64,000 bases of DNA from Bacillus altitudinis 41KF2b (lineage in GTDB: Bacteria; Bacillota; Bacilli; Bacillales; Bacillaceae), in assembly GCF_000691145.1 (NCBI RefSeq), contig NZ_ASJC01000003.1, positions 350,785 to 414,784 on the forward strand. Direction: 5' to 3'. The notes under the pieces are model-generated. The model searched no databases. It was given only the letters and a program-made list of their open reading frames with translations, and was not told where the DNA came from. Shown here in pieces: positions 29,263 to 39,276 of this stretch. The stretch's first letter is position 1. Each line of letters starts with the position of its first letter. The position numbers and the translations under genes are program-made.

Positions 29263-29365
29263 CATCATACATGTATCTTCACTTTATCATGTTTTTTTCA
29301 GGATATTAAGCAATAACTGTGTACCGCTTGTTATTTTACCCTTTTCCACTACTTTCTATCATGAC

Positions 29366-29401
29366 AAAAAAGGTTTTCAGCACAAAGCTGAAAACCTTTT
29401 T
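29366..29401. terminator. Bidirectional terminator between ytoA and asnB
   Basis: AAAAAGGTTTTCAGC / GCTGAAAACCTTTTT, 15-bp perfect stem with a short loop; works for both convergent genes. Confidence 0.92.
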
Positions 29402-29403
29402 CA

Positions 29404-31302
29404 TTAGCTAAAAATAACTTCTTTCGGCTGGTGATTCAACTGCTCTGGATCAATGCTGCGCTCTACATAGATGCTATGCCAGATCATAAAGATCAGGACA
29501 GTCCAAATCTTACGGCTATGATCTGCTTTTCCAGCACAATGATCATTTAATAAATCAAGAACATATGCCTTGTTAATGTATTCATCTGTCTGACTGTTTT
29601 TAATGATATCTTTCGCCCAAGCGTTCATCTCATTTTTCAGCCAATGACGAATTGGCACAGGGAAACCTAGTTTTTTACGGTTTAACACATGGTCCGGCAC
29701 AATGCCTTCTGCTGCTTTACGCAATAAATATTTCGTTGTGCCGTCTTTCGTTTTCAGCTCTTCTGGAATTTTAGAAGCTGCTTCAAATACGACCTTATCA
29801 AGGAATGGAACACGAAGCTCAAGAGAATTCGCCATTGTCATCTTATCTGCTTTCAGCAGGATATCCCCGCGCATCCACGTATGAATATCAACATATTGCA
29901 TTTTGTTAATATCACTATAGCCTGCACTTTCCTCGAAGTATGTTTTTGTCACGTCACGATACGTGATGTTCGGATCATACTGCTTTAAGAGGTTTTTCTT
30001 CACTGGCTCTTCAAAGATTTTCGCATTGCCGATATAACGTTCCTCTAATGGCGTACAGCCGCGAACGATAAAGCTTTTCCCTTTCATTCCTTCTGGCATT
30101 AAACGAGCCAGACGAAGAAGAAGCTTTTTCAGCATGGATGGTACAGATTCAAAAGGCTTTAGAGATAGCGGCTCACGGTAAATATTATATCCACCGAATA
30201 GCTCGTCTGCTCCCTCACCTGAAAGAACAACTGTGACTTGTTTTTTCGCTTCTTTTGCTACGAAATACAATGGAATCGCCGCTGGATCAGCCAAAGGATC
30301 ATCTAAATGCCAGACGATCTTCGGAAGCTCATTCATATATTCCTCAGGAGAAATCACAGCACTAAAGTTTTGCAATCCCAGCTTATCAGCTGTTTCTTTT
30401 GCTACATCCACTTCACTGAATCCATCCTGCTGGAAACCAACAGAGAATGTCTTCAGTTCAGGGTGAAATTCCTTTGCGACCGACACGATGAAAGAAGAAT
30501 CGATCCCGCCTGATAGGAATGAACCAACAGGCACATCACTTCTCATGTGGACTTTTACAGAATCATAGATAGCATCACGTACTTCTTCTACTAATTTCTG
30601 CTCTTGTGTTTGTTCAGGTTTGAATTGAACTTTCCAGTAAGTCTTAAATGCAATGTCTTGGCCTGGACGCAGTGTAAACTGATGACCTGGCTCGACTTTG
30701 TGCACTTTTTGATCAAGTGTATTTGGCTCAGGAACGAACTGAAAAGACATGTATTGCTGCAAAGCAGTCTCATCAAATAAAATGTTCTCATTCACAGCCA
30801 TTAAGCTTTTGCGTTCAGAAGCAAAGTACACTTGGTCATCTATTTGTGTAAAATAGAGCGGTTTAATGCCGAAAGGATCTCTTGCGCCATATAATAACTG
30901 CGCTTCTTTATCCCAAATTAAAAAGGCAAACATGCCGCGAAGCTTCGATGCCGCTTCTTCTTTATAGTGGCGATATGTGGCAAGAAGGACTTCCGTATCA
31001 GAATCTGTGCTGAACGTATAGCCTTTTTTCACAAGCTCTTCTTTCAGCTCCACATAGTTATAAATTTCTCCGTTGAAAATAATCCAATATTTTTCATCTT
31101 CATAAGAAAGCGGCTGCTTTCCGTGTTCAACATCTATAATACTTAAACGTCTAAATCCAAATCCTACATGCTCATCATGAAAGTACCCCTCATCATCCGG
31201 ACCTCGATGAACGATGAGACGATTCATTTGCTTAATTAACTCTTCCTGCTCAGTAGTTTCGGACAATGGACGGTGATTAAATACACCAACAAACCCACAC
31301 AT
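29404..31302 (-). CDS. asnB: Asparagine synthase (glutamine-hydrolysing)
   Basis: 632 residues. N-terminal glutaminase with catalytic Cys2 (MCGFVG), RGPDDEG and NGEIYNY; C-terminal ATP pyrophosphatase site SGGIDSS near residue 265 and GEGADELFGGY. Makes Asn from Asp, Gln and ATP. ATG seven bases after GGAGG. Divergent neighbours suggest a single-gene unit. Confidence 0.96.
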   Translation of the reverse strand: MCGFVGVFNHRPLSETTEQEELIKQMNRLIVHRGPDDEGYFHDEHVGFGFRRLSIIDVEHGKQPLSYEDEKYWIIFNGEIYNYVELKEELVKKGYTFSTDSDTEVLLATYRHYKEEAASKLRGMFAFLIWDKEAQLLYGARDPFGIKPLYFTQIDDQVYFASERKSLMAVNENILFDETALQQYMSFQFVPEPNTLDQKVHKVEPGHQFTLRPGQDIAFKTYWKVQFKPEQTQEQKLVEEVRDAIYDSVKVHMRSDVPVGSFLSGGIDSSFIVSVAKEFHPELKTFSVGFQQDGFSEVDVAKETADKLGLQNFSAVISPEEYMNELPKIVWHLDDPLADPAAIPLYFVAKEAKKQVTVVLSGEGADELFGGYNIYREPLSLKPFESVPSMLKKLLLRLARLMPEGMKGKSFIVRGCTPLEERYIGNAKIFEEPVKKNLLKQYDPNITYRDVTKTYFEESAGYSDINKMQYVDIHTWMRGDILLKADKMTMANSLELRVPFLDKVVFEAASKIPEELKTKDGTTKYLLRKAAEGIVPDHVLNRKKLGFPVPIRHWLKNEMNAWAKDIIKNSQTDEYINKAYVLDLLNDHCAGKADHSRKIWTVLIFMIWHSIYVERSIDPEQLNHQPKEVIFS

Positions 31303-31411
31303 ATTATTGCCTCCACGTTATGTTATTTCTTAAAAGTAGACCTATAATTAGACAGTATTTTGTCCAATTTTGTTTCACATTTTTACGCTTTTTGTAGAAT
31401 TTTTTTTAATC

Positions 31412-31442
31412 AAAAGGAAAACCGCTTAAAATAAGCGGTTTT
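31412..31442 (-). terminator. metK terminator
   Basis: AAAACCGCTTA / TAAGCGGTTTT hairpin just after the metK stop; minus tail TTTTCCTTTTG. Confidence 0.85.
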
Positions 31443-31450
31443 GTATGTTG

Positions 31451-32653
31451 TTATTGTCCTAATGCTTCCTTGCGAAGCGTGTCGGCTTTATCCGTTTTTT
31501 CCCATGGAAGATCCAAGTCATGACGGCCAAAGTGTCCGTATGCAGCGGTTTGTTTATAGATCGGACGACGTAAGTCAAGCATTTTAATAATGCCGGCTGG
31601 ACGAAGATCAAAGTTTGCACGTACCACTTCAATTAATTTCTCTTCAGAGGCTTTTCCTGTTCCAAATGTATCAATTGAAATGGAGACAGGCTGTGCAACA
31701 CCAATTGCATAAGCAAGCTGTACTTCACATGAATCTGCAAGACCAGCTGCTACGATGTTTTTCGCTACATAGCGAGCCGCATATGCTGCAGAACGGTCAA
31801 CCTTCGTTGCATCCTTACCAGAGAAAGCACCGCCACCGTGACGAGCATACCCGCCATAAGTGTCAACGATGATTTTACGTCCAGTTAAACCAGCATCCCC
31901 TTGAGGTCCACCGATAACAAAGCGGCCTGTTGGGTTGATGAAGTATTTTGTTTCTTCATCGATCAGTTCACTTGGAACGACAGGGCGGATGACATGCTCT
32001 TTTAAGTCGCTTTGAATTTGTTCAAGCGTCACTTCTGGTGCATGCTGTGTAGAAATAACCACCGTATCAATACGAACTGGTTTGTTTTGTTCATCATATT
32101 CAACTGTTACTTGAGTTTTTCCGTCTGGACGAAGGTATGCAAGTGTTTCATTCTTGCGTACTTCTGTTAAACGGCGAGATAATTTATGTGCAAGAGAAAT
32201 CGGCAGTGGCATAAGCTCTTCAGTTTCGTTGTTTGCAAAACCAAACATAAGACCTTGGTCACCTGCACCGATCGCATCAATTTCTTCTTCAGTCATTGTT
32301 CCTTCACGTGCTTCAAGCGCTTTGTCTACACCTTGCGCAATGTCAGCAGACTGTTCATCAATTGATGTAAGAACCGCACATGTTTCCGCATCAAAACCAT
32401 ATTTCGCACGTGTGTAGCCAATTTCCTTAATCGTGTCACGCACCGTCTTTGGAATGTCGACATAAGTAGACGTTGTAATCTCACCGCTTACTAATACGAG
32501 ACCGGTTGTTACAGAAGTTTCACAGGCAACACGTGCATTTGGATCTTTCTTTAAAATTTCATCCAAAATGCTGTCTGAAATTTGATCACAGATTTTATCT
32601 GGATGTCCTTCGGTCACTGATTCTGAAGTAAATAAACGACGATTTTGACTCAT
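31451..32653 (-). CDS. metK: S-adenosylmethionine synthetase
   Basis: 400 residues, full length. Motifs: [17 protein letters not shown] at the start, [10 protein letters not shown] and GGGAFSGKD in the body. Forms SAM from methionine and ATP. ATG after CAGGAGG. Its long leader carries a SAM-I riboswitch, so it is shut off when SAM is plentiful. Confidence 0.98.
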   Translation of the reverse strand: MSQNRRLFTSESVTEGHPDKICDQISDSILDEILKKDPNARVACETSVTTGLVLVSGEITTSTYVDIPKTVRDTIKEIGYTRAKYGFDAETCAVLTSIDEQSADIAQGVDKALEAREGTMTEEEIDAIGAGDQGLMFGFANNETEELMPLPISLAHKLSRRLTEVRKNETLAYLRPDGKTQVTVEYDEQNKPVRIDTVVISTQHAPEVTLEQIQSDLKEHVIRPVVPSELIDEETKYFINPTGRFVIGGPQGDAGLTGRKIIVDTYGGYARHGGGAFSGKDATKVDRSAAYAARYVAKNIVAAGLADSCEVQLAYAIGVAQPVSISIDTFGTGKASEEKLIEVVRANFDLRPAGIIKMLDLRRPIYKQTAAYGHFGRHDLDLPWEKTDKADTLRKEALGQ

Positions 32654-32793
32654 AATGGCTATTTCCTCCTGTACAAGACCACATCATCCCAAGATGAGGC
32701 CTCCAATATGATACGGAACTCGTTCCCTCTTATATTTCAACATGTTTATATTAGAGATGTTATTGGCAATTTGTTCATATGATATCCCAAAAA

Positions 32794-32828
32794 TAAAAAA
32801 ACCATTTCCTTCATTGCGAGGAAAGGGT
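32794..32828 (-). terminator. Expression-platform terminator of the metK SAM riboswitch
   Basis: CCCTTTCCT / AGGAAATGG (one mismatch), then TTTTTTTATTTTT on the minus strand, about 20 bases after the aptamer. Confidence 0.85.
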
Positions 32829-32847
32829 CTGAGATCGCATGCCTTTC

Positions 32848-32984
32848 ACTCTTATCGCTCAAGGTGTTCTTGTACCTTGCATCAGGTTAGCACCTTGGTT
32901 TCTCAGCATGTTCATGCCTTTTCATAAGAAACCGGTTGCTGGGCTTCATCGGGCCTGTCCCTCCACCAACTCGGGATAAGAGTA
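32848..32984 (-). promoter_or_regulatory. SAM-I (S-box) riboswitch of metK
   Basis: Minus strand: CTCTTATCCCGAG at the 5' side, GGCCCGATGAAGCCCAGCAA (core P2/P3 region), AAGGTGCTAACCTGATGCAA (P3/J3-4) and the closing GATAAGAG that pairs with the start to form P1. All S-box landmarks are there and a terminator follows. Confidence 0.96.
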
Positions 32985-33139
32985 TCCGTTCAATAAGATA
33001 TCTTATCTTAAACCCTTGCGTCATGTCAATGGTTCATAGGAATTATCTCCCCTCTTTTTTCACCTCATCATTAGCATCACCAAAAAGCATATTTTCATAG
33101 CAGAAATGAAAAAACACACACAAAAATGTTTAAATAGTA

Positions 33140-33167
33140 TAGACTATTATTATCAATGTGTTATACT
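33140..33167 (+). promoter_or_regulatory. pckA promoter with CcpN-type operator
   Basis: TAGACT, 16 bases, TATACT form a sigma-A-like promoter. TGTGTTATACT (33157-33167) fits the CcpN consensus TRTGHYATAYW at each position and covers the -10 box. In B. subtilis CcpN represses pckA on glucose, so the same control is expected. The 170 bases between the riboswitch and here hold nothing else clear. Confidence 0.72.
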
Positions 33168-33209
33168 AATCAAAACAAACAAATTCAACGGTAAAGGAAG
33201 GGTTTTTTT

Positions 33210-34796
33210 ATGAACTCAGTGGATTTAAAAGAAGATTTGCAGTCATTGCTCTCATTAGAAAATACGCACCAAAATTTATCTGTTCCGAAACTTGTTGAAA
33301 AGATTTTGGCACGTAATGAAGGCGTTTTAACTTCAACTGGTGCTGTCCGCGCCACAACGGGTGCCTACACTGGACGTTCGCCTAAAGATAAATTCATCGT
33401 AAAAGAAGAAAACTCTGAACATAAAATTGATTGGGGTCAAGTCAATCAGCCGATCTCGAAAGAGGCATTTGATCGTTTATATACAAAGGTTGTGTCATAC
33501 TTAAAAGAACGTGATGAACTATTTGTCTTTGATGGTTTTGCCGGTGCTGACGAAAAATACCGTATGCCCATTACAGTTGTAAATGAATTCGCTTGGCACA
33601 ATCTTTTTGCAAAGCAGCTATTCATCAGACCTGATGGATCAACACCATCATCAAACGAAAAACCTTTCACCATCTTATCTGCACCTCACTTTAAAGCAGA
33701 TCCTGAAACAGATGGCACAAACTCTGAAACGTTTATTATCGTTTCTTTTGAAAAACGGACGATTCTGATCGGTGGAACAGAATATGCAGGAGAGATGAAA
33801 AAATCCATTTTCTCTGTTATGAACTACCTGCTTCCTGAACAAGATATTTTATCAATGCACTGCTCTGCTAACGTCGGTCAAGAAGGCGATGTTGCTTTAT
33901 TTTTCGGCCTTTCAGGTACTGGAAAAACGACGCTTTCTGCAAGTGCAAGCCGCAAGCTGATTGGAGACGATGAGCACGGCTGGTCTAACACAGGTGTGTT
34001 CAATATTGAAGGCGGATGCTATGCAAAATGCGTGAACTTAAGTGAAGAAAAAGAACCCCAAATTTACAAAGCCATCAGCTTCGGATCAGTGCTTGAAAAT
34101 GTAGTACTTGATGAAGAAACACGTGAAGCAGATTATGATGACACATTCTTTACTGAAAATACACGTGCGGCTTACCCAATCGAAATGATTGATAACATCG
34201 TGAAACCAAGTATTGCAGGTCACCCATCTGCCATCGTCTTTTTAACAGCTGATGCATTCGGCGTTTTACCTCCAATCAGCCGTTTAACGAAAGAACAGGC
34301 GATGTACCACTTCTTGAGTGGTTACACAAGTAAATTAGCTGGAACTGAGCGTGGTGTAACGTCACCAGAAACAACGTTCTCAACTTGCTTTGGTTCACCA
34401 TTCTTGCCACTTCCTGCTCATGTCTATGCTGAAATGCTTGGTAAAAAAATCGATGAGCACGGCGCAAAAGTATTCCTTGTGAATACAGGCTGGACTGGCG
34501 GCGGCTACGGTACGGGCAAACGAATGAATCTTGCTCATACAAGAGCAATGGTGCAGGCAGCGATCGAAGGTGATCTTGATAACGCTGAAATGATCACTGA
34601 CGACATCTTCGGATTACACATCCCGCTTCATATTCCAGGAGTGCCAGATGAAGTGCTTCAGCCTGCTAAAACATGGGACGATCAAGAGGCTTACAAAGAA
34701 AAAGCACACTTCCTTGCAAATGAATTTAAAAAGAACTTCAAAAAATTCAGCCATGCAGCAAGTGATATTGAAGCAAAAGGCGGACCACTCGTCTAA
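33210..34796 (+). CDS. pckA: Phosphoenolpyruvate carboxykinase (ATP)
   Basis: 528 residues. P-loop [13 protein letters not shown] near residue 235, GDDEHGW metal-site region, and RSPKDKF substrate loop. Converts oxaloacetate plus ATP to PEP for gluconeogenesis. ATG after AAAGGAAGG. Monocistronic with its own promoter and terminator. Confidence 0.98.
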   Translation: MNSVDLKEDLQSLLSLENTHQNLSVPKLVEKILARNEGVLTSTGAVRATTGAYTGRSPKDKFIVKEENSEHKIDWGQVNQPISKEAFDRLYTKVVSYLKERDELFVFDGFAGADEKYRMPITVVNEFAWHNLFAKQLFIRPDGSTPSSNEKPFTILSAPHFKADPETDGTNSETFIIVSFEKRTILIGGTEYAGEMKKSIFSVMNYLLPEQDILSMHCSANVGQEGDVALFFGLSGTGKTTLSASASRKLIGDDEHGWSNTGVFNIEGGCYAKCVNLSEEKEPQIYKAISFGSVLENVVLDEETREADYDDTFFTENTRAAYPIEMIDNIVKPSIAGHPSAIVFLTADAFGVLPPISRLTKEQAMYHFLSGYTSKLAGTERGVTSPETTFSTCFGSPFLPLPAHVYAEMLGKKIDEHGAKVFLVNTGWTGGGYGTGKRMNLAHTRAMVQAAIEGDLDNAEMITDDIFGLHIPLHIPGVPDEVLQPAKTWDDQEAYKEKAHFLANEFKKNFKKFSHAASDIEAKGGPLV

Positions 34797-34804
34797 TCAA
34801 AAGG

Positions 34805-34838
34805 AAAAAGCTGAGGGAATGAATCCCTCAGCTTTTTT
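34805..34838. terminator. Terminator between pckA and ytmB
   Basis: AAAAAGCTGAGGGA / TCCCTCAGCTTTTTT, near-perfect and T-rich on both sides, between convergent genes. Confidence 0.92.
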
Positions 34839-35079
34839 AGTTCGTTGAATGCAATGACACAAGACGATACGTCACCTTCGTGATATTGTCTGTGAGCTCC
34901 AGCTTTTCAACATGTGCTGTTCCTGTTTTTTCTCCGTCTTTCGTTTTACGCACCTCAAGCGGAATATTTAATGGATAAATGCGGTACCCTTCCTTCATGA
35001 GCTCAAACACATTTTCTTCAATTCTTGTCTCTTTTCCTTTTGTGACAATCATTGTATTAAATTCAACAGGCATTCCCAT
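34837..35079 (-). CDS. ytmB: YtmB family protein (DUF2584)
   Basis: 80 residues, same length as B. subtilis YtmB. Beta-rich small cytoplasmic protein (MGMPVEFNTMIVTKGKETRIEEN). GGGGG ribosome site before ATG. Function unknown. Last gene after ytmA on the same strand, 39 bases away. Confidence 0.83.
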   Translation of the reverse strand: MGMPVEFNTMIVTKGKETRIEENVFELMKEGYRIYPLNIPLEVRKTKDGEKTGTAHVEKLELTDNITKVTYRLVSLHSTN

Positions 35080-35118
35080 AATGAAAATCCCCCTACTTTC
35101 TATATTTCTTTCTACCGT

Positions 35119-35913
35119 TTATTTTACCACATTTCCGCCTTTTCGGCTGTGCATCCATGTCGTCAGCCGTCTGACAATCTCCCGGTTATGCTGTGGCGGG
35201 AAATAATGATGATATCCGTGAAAATACCATGTTTCCACAGACTTGCCATGCTGACGCAGTGCATCTTCTAATAAATACGCATGCTCAATGGATACATTCT
35301 CATCCAGCTCCCCATGAATGATTAAGACAGGTGCTTCAATTTGGTGCACATCATTCAAAGGCGTTCTAGCCTCATATGCTTCTGGTACCTTATGCGGAGG
35401 ACCTCCTATCACACGCTTCATCATTCTTCTCATATCCACACGTTCTTGATAGGTGAGCTTCATATCACTTACGCCTCCCCATGTCACAAAGGAAGCGGCC
35501 TCATGCTTCATTTCAACAGCGGTCCATATGCCCATAATTCCGCCACGGGAAAAACCAAAGATATGAATGCGCTCCTGCTTCACCTTTTGATGATGTTTCA
35601 ACAGCTGAAATGCAGCAAATGCATCTTTCCGGTCTTCTCCGGCAAAATCCTCGTTCCCTTCGCCTCCTTGATTCCCTCGGTAGAAGGGCGCAAAGACGAC
35701 AAACCCTTGCGCAGCAAATTGCACAATTCGGCCAGGTCTAACCATTCCCACATTTTTAATGCCGCCGCGTAAATATAAAAAACCGTCATAGAGACCTTCT
35801 CCGGCCGGTTCAGCGAGCAGCCCCTTCATTCGAAGTCCATCGGCCTCATATGTCACTGTATATAAGTGAATATGCGGATGTGGCGACGGGAACCTTCTCT
35901 TTTCCACAATCAC
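35119..35913 (-). CDS. ytmA: Alpha/beta hydrolase (YtmA), dipeptidyl-peptidase-like
   Basis: 264 residues from GTG at 35913, nine bases after AAGGAG; the longer frame overlaps the upstream desaturase gene. S9-type hydrolase: FLYLRGG oxyanion region, HIFGFSRGGIMG with nucleophile Ser, Asp in HGELDENV and His in FHGYHHYF. Substrate unknown. It follows the carotenoid genes by 26 bases and may share their transcript, though it is probably not part of that pathway. Confidence 0.82.
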   Translation of the reverse strand: MIVEKRRFPSPHPHIHLYTVTYEADGLRMKGLLAEPAGEGLYDGFLYLRGGIKNVGMVRPGRIVQFAAQGFVVFAPFYRGNQGGEGNEDFAGEDRKDAFAAFQLLKHHQKVKQERIHIFGFSRGGIMGIWTAVEMKHEAASFVTWGGVSDMKLTYQERVDMRRMMKRVIGGPPHKVPEAYEARTPLNDVHQIEAPVLIIHGELDENVSIEHAYLLEDALRQHGKSVETWYFHGYHHYFPPQHNREIVRRLTTWMHSRKGGNVVK

Positions 35914-35939
35914 TTGAATTCTCTCCTTTTCATTCGGTG

Positions 35940-37421
35940 TTACGTTAAATGCTTGATAATGGCCTCTGCGACGAGCTGTCCTGATTTTGTCACCATCGGA
36001 GTGCCGCCGCCTGGATGACTTGTGCCACCAACAAACCAAAGTCCTTCAATATCCTTTGATTGATTATTGATGCGAAAAAATGCCTGCTTGAATGAGTTTG
36101 ACGACATGCCATAAATGGCCCCATGATACGCTCCCGTTTTTTGCTGCAAATCAAGCGGGGTTTGTACCGCTTCAAATTCTACAAGCTGGTCAAGATCAAA
36201 GAGACCCTTTTCCTTTAGTTTTGTTTTCATATGCTGACCATATGTCTCCTTTAGCATGTCCCAATTTTGCTCTTTTGTCACATATGGCGCATTGGCTAAT
36301 ACAAACAAGTTACTTCTTCCTGGTCCTCCGCTTAAAGCTGGCTCTGAATGACCTGAATAACAGATGTAAAGCGTCGGATCATGAGGAAGCTGTTTTTTCT
36401 GAAAAATATCCTTGAATTCTTGTTCATAATTCTCTGGAAAAAACACGTTGTGATGAGACAGTTGTTCATAGACTTTAGGGACGCCCAACAAAAGAACAAA
36501 ACCTGATAACGATGGCTCAATGTTTGCCAGTTTTTGATTTCCAAAACTCGGGCGGTCTTCTTCATCAATTAATTGGCGATAAACAGTCAGTGCATCTGCC
36601 CCCACAATGACTTGATCTGCCTCATATAACTGTTGATCCGTTTCAACTCCTTGGATTCGCTTATTCTTTACATGAATCTTTTTGGCTGATTCATTGAGAT
36701 GAATTTGGACACCCAATTCCTTTGCCAGTGTCTCAAATGCCTCAACTAAACGATACGTACCGCCCTTAATACCATAAATGCCTTTTTCTCCTTCTAAATA
36801 AGCCATCATATTAAAAATAGCAGGTGCCTCGTATGGCGAAGAGCCAATGTAAGTCGCATACCGGCCAAACATCGCCAATGTATGAGGATGACGAAAATAT
36901 TGACGTAGCAAGCGCTGAACGGATGTAAAAGGTTTGACAGCAAGAAGGGCTTTCATTAGCTTGACATCCGCTTTATCCTTCCAAGTCAATAATAAACGAT
37001 TTAAAAACTGATCCTCTGCCATTTGAAAAAGCTTCTTCGATTCCTGTAAAAATGCCCGGTATTGCTGTGCATCCTCTGGACTAAAAACTGCAATTTGTGA
37101 TTCCATTTGCTCAATATCTGGCGTAAACTCGACCGTATGTCCATCTGCAAAAACGTTTTTAGTAAGGGGAGAAATCGGATAAAACGTCACATAATCCTCC
37201 ATTCGTCTATGACAGGAGGTAAATACTTCTTCAAAATACGCCTTCATTGTAATGGTACTCGGTCCTAAATCAAAAGAGTAGCCAGACGCTTGATGGCGTT
37301 GTAATTTCCCGCCTAAAGAAGCTTCTTTTTCTAAAATGGTGACCTGGAAACCGCGTGACTGTAAGCGAATCGCAGCCGATAACCCGCCAAGTCCGCCGCC
37401 AATAATGATCACTTTTCTCAT
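35940..37421 (-). CDS. CrtN/CrtP-type carotenoid desaturase or oxidase
   Basis: 493 residues from ATG at 37421, which overlaps the stop of the upstream glycosyltransferase (ATGA). N-terminal FAD site VIIIGGGLGGLSAAIRL and LGGKL, and the C-terminal carotenoid-desaturase end GLWFVGGTSHPGGGTPMV. The family covers diapophytoene desaturases (CrtN) and diapolycopene oxygenases (CrtP/CrtNb); I cannot say which from sequence alone. In this setting it acts on a C30 carotenoid at the membrane. Confidence 0.88.
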   Translation of the reverse strand: MRKVIIIGGGLGGLSAAIRLQSRGFQVTILEKEASLGGKLQRHQASGYSFDLGPSTITMKAYFEEVFTSCHRRMEDYVTFYPISPLTKNVFADGHTVEFTPDIEQMESQIAVFSPEDAQQYRAFLQESKKLFQMAEDQFLNRLLLTWKDKADVKLMKALLAVKPFTSVQRLLRQYFRHPHTLAMFGRYATYIGSSPYEAPAIFNMMAYLEGEKGIYGIKGGTYRLVEAFETLAKELGVQIHLNESAKKIHVKNKRIQGVETDQQLYEADQVIVGADALTVYRQLIDEEDRPSFGNQKLANIEPSLSGFVLLLGVPKVYEQLSHHNVFFPENYEQEFKDIFQKKQLPHDPTLYICYSGHSEPALSGGPGRSNLFVLANAPYVTKEQNWDMLKETYGQHMKTKLKEKGLFDLDQLVEFEAVQTPLDLQQKTGAYHGAIYGMSSNSFKQAFFRINNQSKDIEGLWFVGGTSHPGGGTPMVTKSGQLVAEAIIKHLT

Positions 37422-38545
37422 TCGTACCTTCTTCCTTTCCATTCATAGCCTTCTTTTTTCAGCCCAATTTTCATAGAAGCAAAACCAATGGCCATCAGGC
37501 TTATGATACTGACAGGCAATAAAAAGGCCATCGTAGATGTTCTTCCATTTTCGATATCAATGACCGCTTTAATGGATACACCCAGCCCGTAGCAAAGAAG
37601 GGCTAAACAGAGATTGACCACATCAAAATGAATCAGTGCGATCATAAAGCAAATAACAGGAACTACATAAAGGACGGAGTATAAACAAAAGACACTGCTT
37701 AACAAAGCAATGTTTCGATTCACTCCCGGGAACAAATTTTTCCGATATCCTTCCCATACTTCCTGTCCACTCTCATACATTCTCATGTAGACAAAAGAAT
37801 GAATACTTGCCAGTGTGAACGGAAAGCCCTTCGCTTTCACTCGTTTAGCCAAAGCCATATCATCCACAAGAGAATCCTTGATCGCTTCATGACCACCTAT
37901 TTCTTGATAACAGTTCTTTTCAATGGCAATAAAACCGCCATGTGCTGCGGCAAAAGCAGGATGTTGAGATGTTCTGACCCACTTCACTGGCAGATGACAG
38001 CCAATCGTAAACATCATCATAGGAACGACAAGATGCTCAAAAGGCGTTCCCGTTTTTTGCTCTGGGAAACCTGAGAGCATGCCCGTTTTTTGTATGCATA
38101 ACTGCTTGTACACCGCTTCAATAGCTCCTTGTTTTAAGCGGACATCTGCATCTAAAAATAACAGCCAATCAGAAGATGCTGCCTCAGCAAGCTGGGAACA
38201 AGCATATGATTTTCCAAGCCAGCCGCGCTTCAATACTTGACCTGACTGCACACGAATCCATGGATATGTCTCTGCGAAGCCCTCTGCAATCATTCTCGTC
38301 TGATCTGTCGAGTGATCATCCAGCACGATCAACTCTTTCGGATGGAGACGCTGATCAACAATCGACTGAAGGCAGGCTTCCAGCCGTTTTTCTTCATTTC
38401 TCGCTGGAATGAGGATCGATAATGAAATGGGTTCATCAGGTGAAAGAGATGCCGGCTTGAGTACAGGAAATTGCTTCATATTCCAAATCGTAAACATCAA
38501 TTGGCAGATCAGCAAAACGCTGATGACAATTAAGAAGACCGCCAT
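37418..38545 (-). CDS. Family 2 glycosyltransferase, CrtQ-like
   Basis: 375 residues from ATG at 38545, after GTGGGTG; a GTG at 38557 is the alternative. An N-terminal membrane segment, GT2 domain ISLSILIPARNEEKRL with DDHST and LFLDADVRL (DXD), and C-terminal membrane segments. Looks like the membrane glycosyltransferases that put glucose on carotenoid acids (CrtQ). Overlaps genes on both sides. Confidence 0.82.
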   Translation of the reverse strand: MAVFLIVISVLLICQLMFTIWNMKQFPVLKPASLSPDEPISLSILIPARNEEKRLEACLQSIVDQRLHPKELIVLDDHSTDQTRMIAEGFAETYPWIRVQSGQVLKRGWLGKSYACSQLAEAASSDWLLFLDADVRLKQGAIEAVYKQLCIQKTGMLSGFPEQKTGTPFEHLVVPMMMFTIGCHLPVKWVRTSQHPAFAAAHGGFIAIEKNCYQEIGGHEAIKDSLVDDMALAKRVKAKGFPFTLASIHSFVYMRMYESGQEVWEGYRKNLFPGVNRNIALLSSVFCLYSVLYVVPVICFMIALIHFDVVNLCLALLCYGLGVSIKAVIDIENGRTSTMAFLLPVSIISLMAIGFASMKIGLKKEGYEWKGRRYE

Positions 38546-39276
38546 GTTTTCACCCACTTTTTAAAGGAATCAAACGCATCACTAGTTGACCGGCTTGTCC
38601 TTGTCACCTGCCTAAATTGTTCGTTTGTTGAAAAATCTGGATCAGCAATAACCTGTGCTTGATGTGTGTTTAACTGTGTTTCAAGCAGGTCTCCGAGTAA
38701 ACTTGTTACTTCCTTACTGCGAAGTGATTCGCCAGCTACTAGGACATCTTCTCCAAACTCAACCGATACCGTCGGTTTTTGAAATTGATTAAATGTATAA
38801 TGCAGCGTCACAGGTTTGATGACGACCTGCTCAAATTGCCTGACTAAAAAAGAAGCTCCGCCTTCCAGTTCAAGCGGCCGTGTGTCTTGGTGCATAATTT
38901 TCCCCTGCGGGAAGAGCCACACAGCCCCGCCAGCCTCCATCTTCTCCTTTGCAGTCATTAATGCCTGCTTGACACTTTTCAGCTTCTCTTTATGAACTGG
39001 AAATGCACCAATTTTTTGAAAAAAAGCATATTGCTTCAACTGCTTCTCTTCCATCATCATGGCATGATCCAGCTCAGACATTTGTTCTATTAAAAGAAAA
39101 ATGATCAGTCCATCCCACCATGAACTGTGATTGGCAAGATAAAGAACAGGATGTTTCTCCTTTGGATCAACCGTACCTTTCATCATGACACAGCGAAAAT
39201 GTTTGTTCAGTAAATATCGTTCAAGATAAAAATAAAAGAGTCGTCTAAACGATCGGTTTTTGTCGCTTTCTTTCAA
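38530..39276 (-). CDS. PlsC-type acyltransferase of the carotenoid operon
   Basis: 248 residues from TTG at 39276, six bases after GAAGGAAGGG, inside the end of the upstream gene. LANHSSWWDG is the HX4D motif and LFPQGKIM the second acyl-CoA motif (canonically FPEGT-like; here Gln replaces Glu). In glycosylated carotenoid pathways such an enzyme could esterify the sugar with a fatty acid. That role is inferred from place. Confidence 0.78.
   Translation of the reverse strand: MKESDKNRSFRRLFYFYLERYLLNKHFRCVMMKGTVDPKEKHPVLYLANHSSWWDGLIIFLLIEQMSELDHAMMMEEKQLKQYAFFQKIGAFPVHKEKLKSVKQALMTAKEKMEAGGAVWLFPQGKIMHQDTRPLELEGGASFLVRQFEQVVIKPVTLHYTFNQFQKPTVSVEFGEDVLVAGESLRSKEVTSLLGDLLETQLNTHQAQVIADPDFSTNEQFRQVTRTSRSTSDAFDSFKKWVKTWRSS

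Noticed and set aside
35914..36039. N-terminal extension of ytmA
   Set aside because: Overlaps the carotenoid enzyme gene in another frame and gives an Arg-rich run foreign to the hydrolase family.
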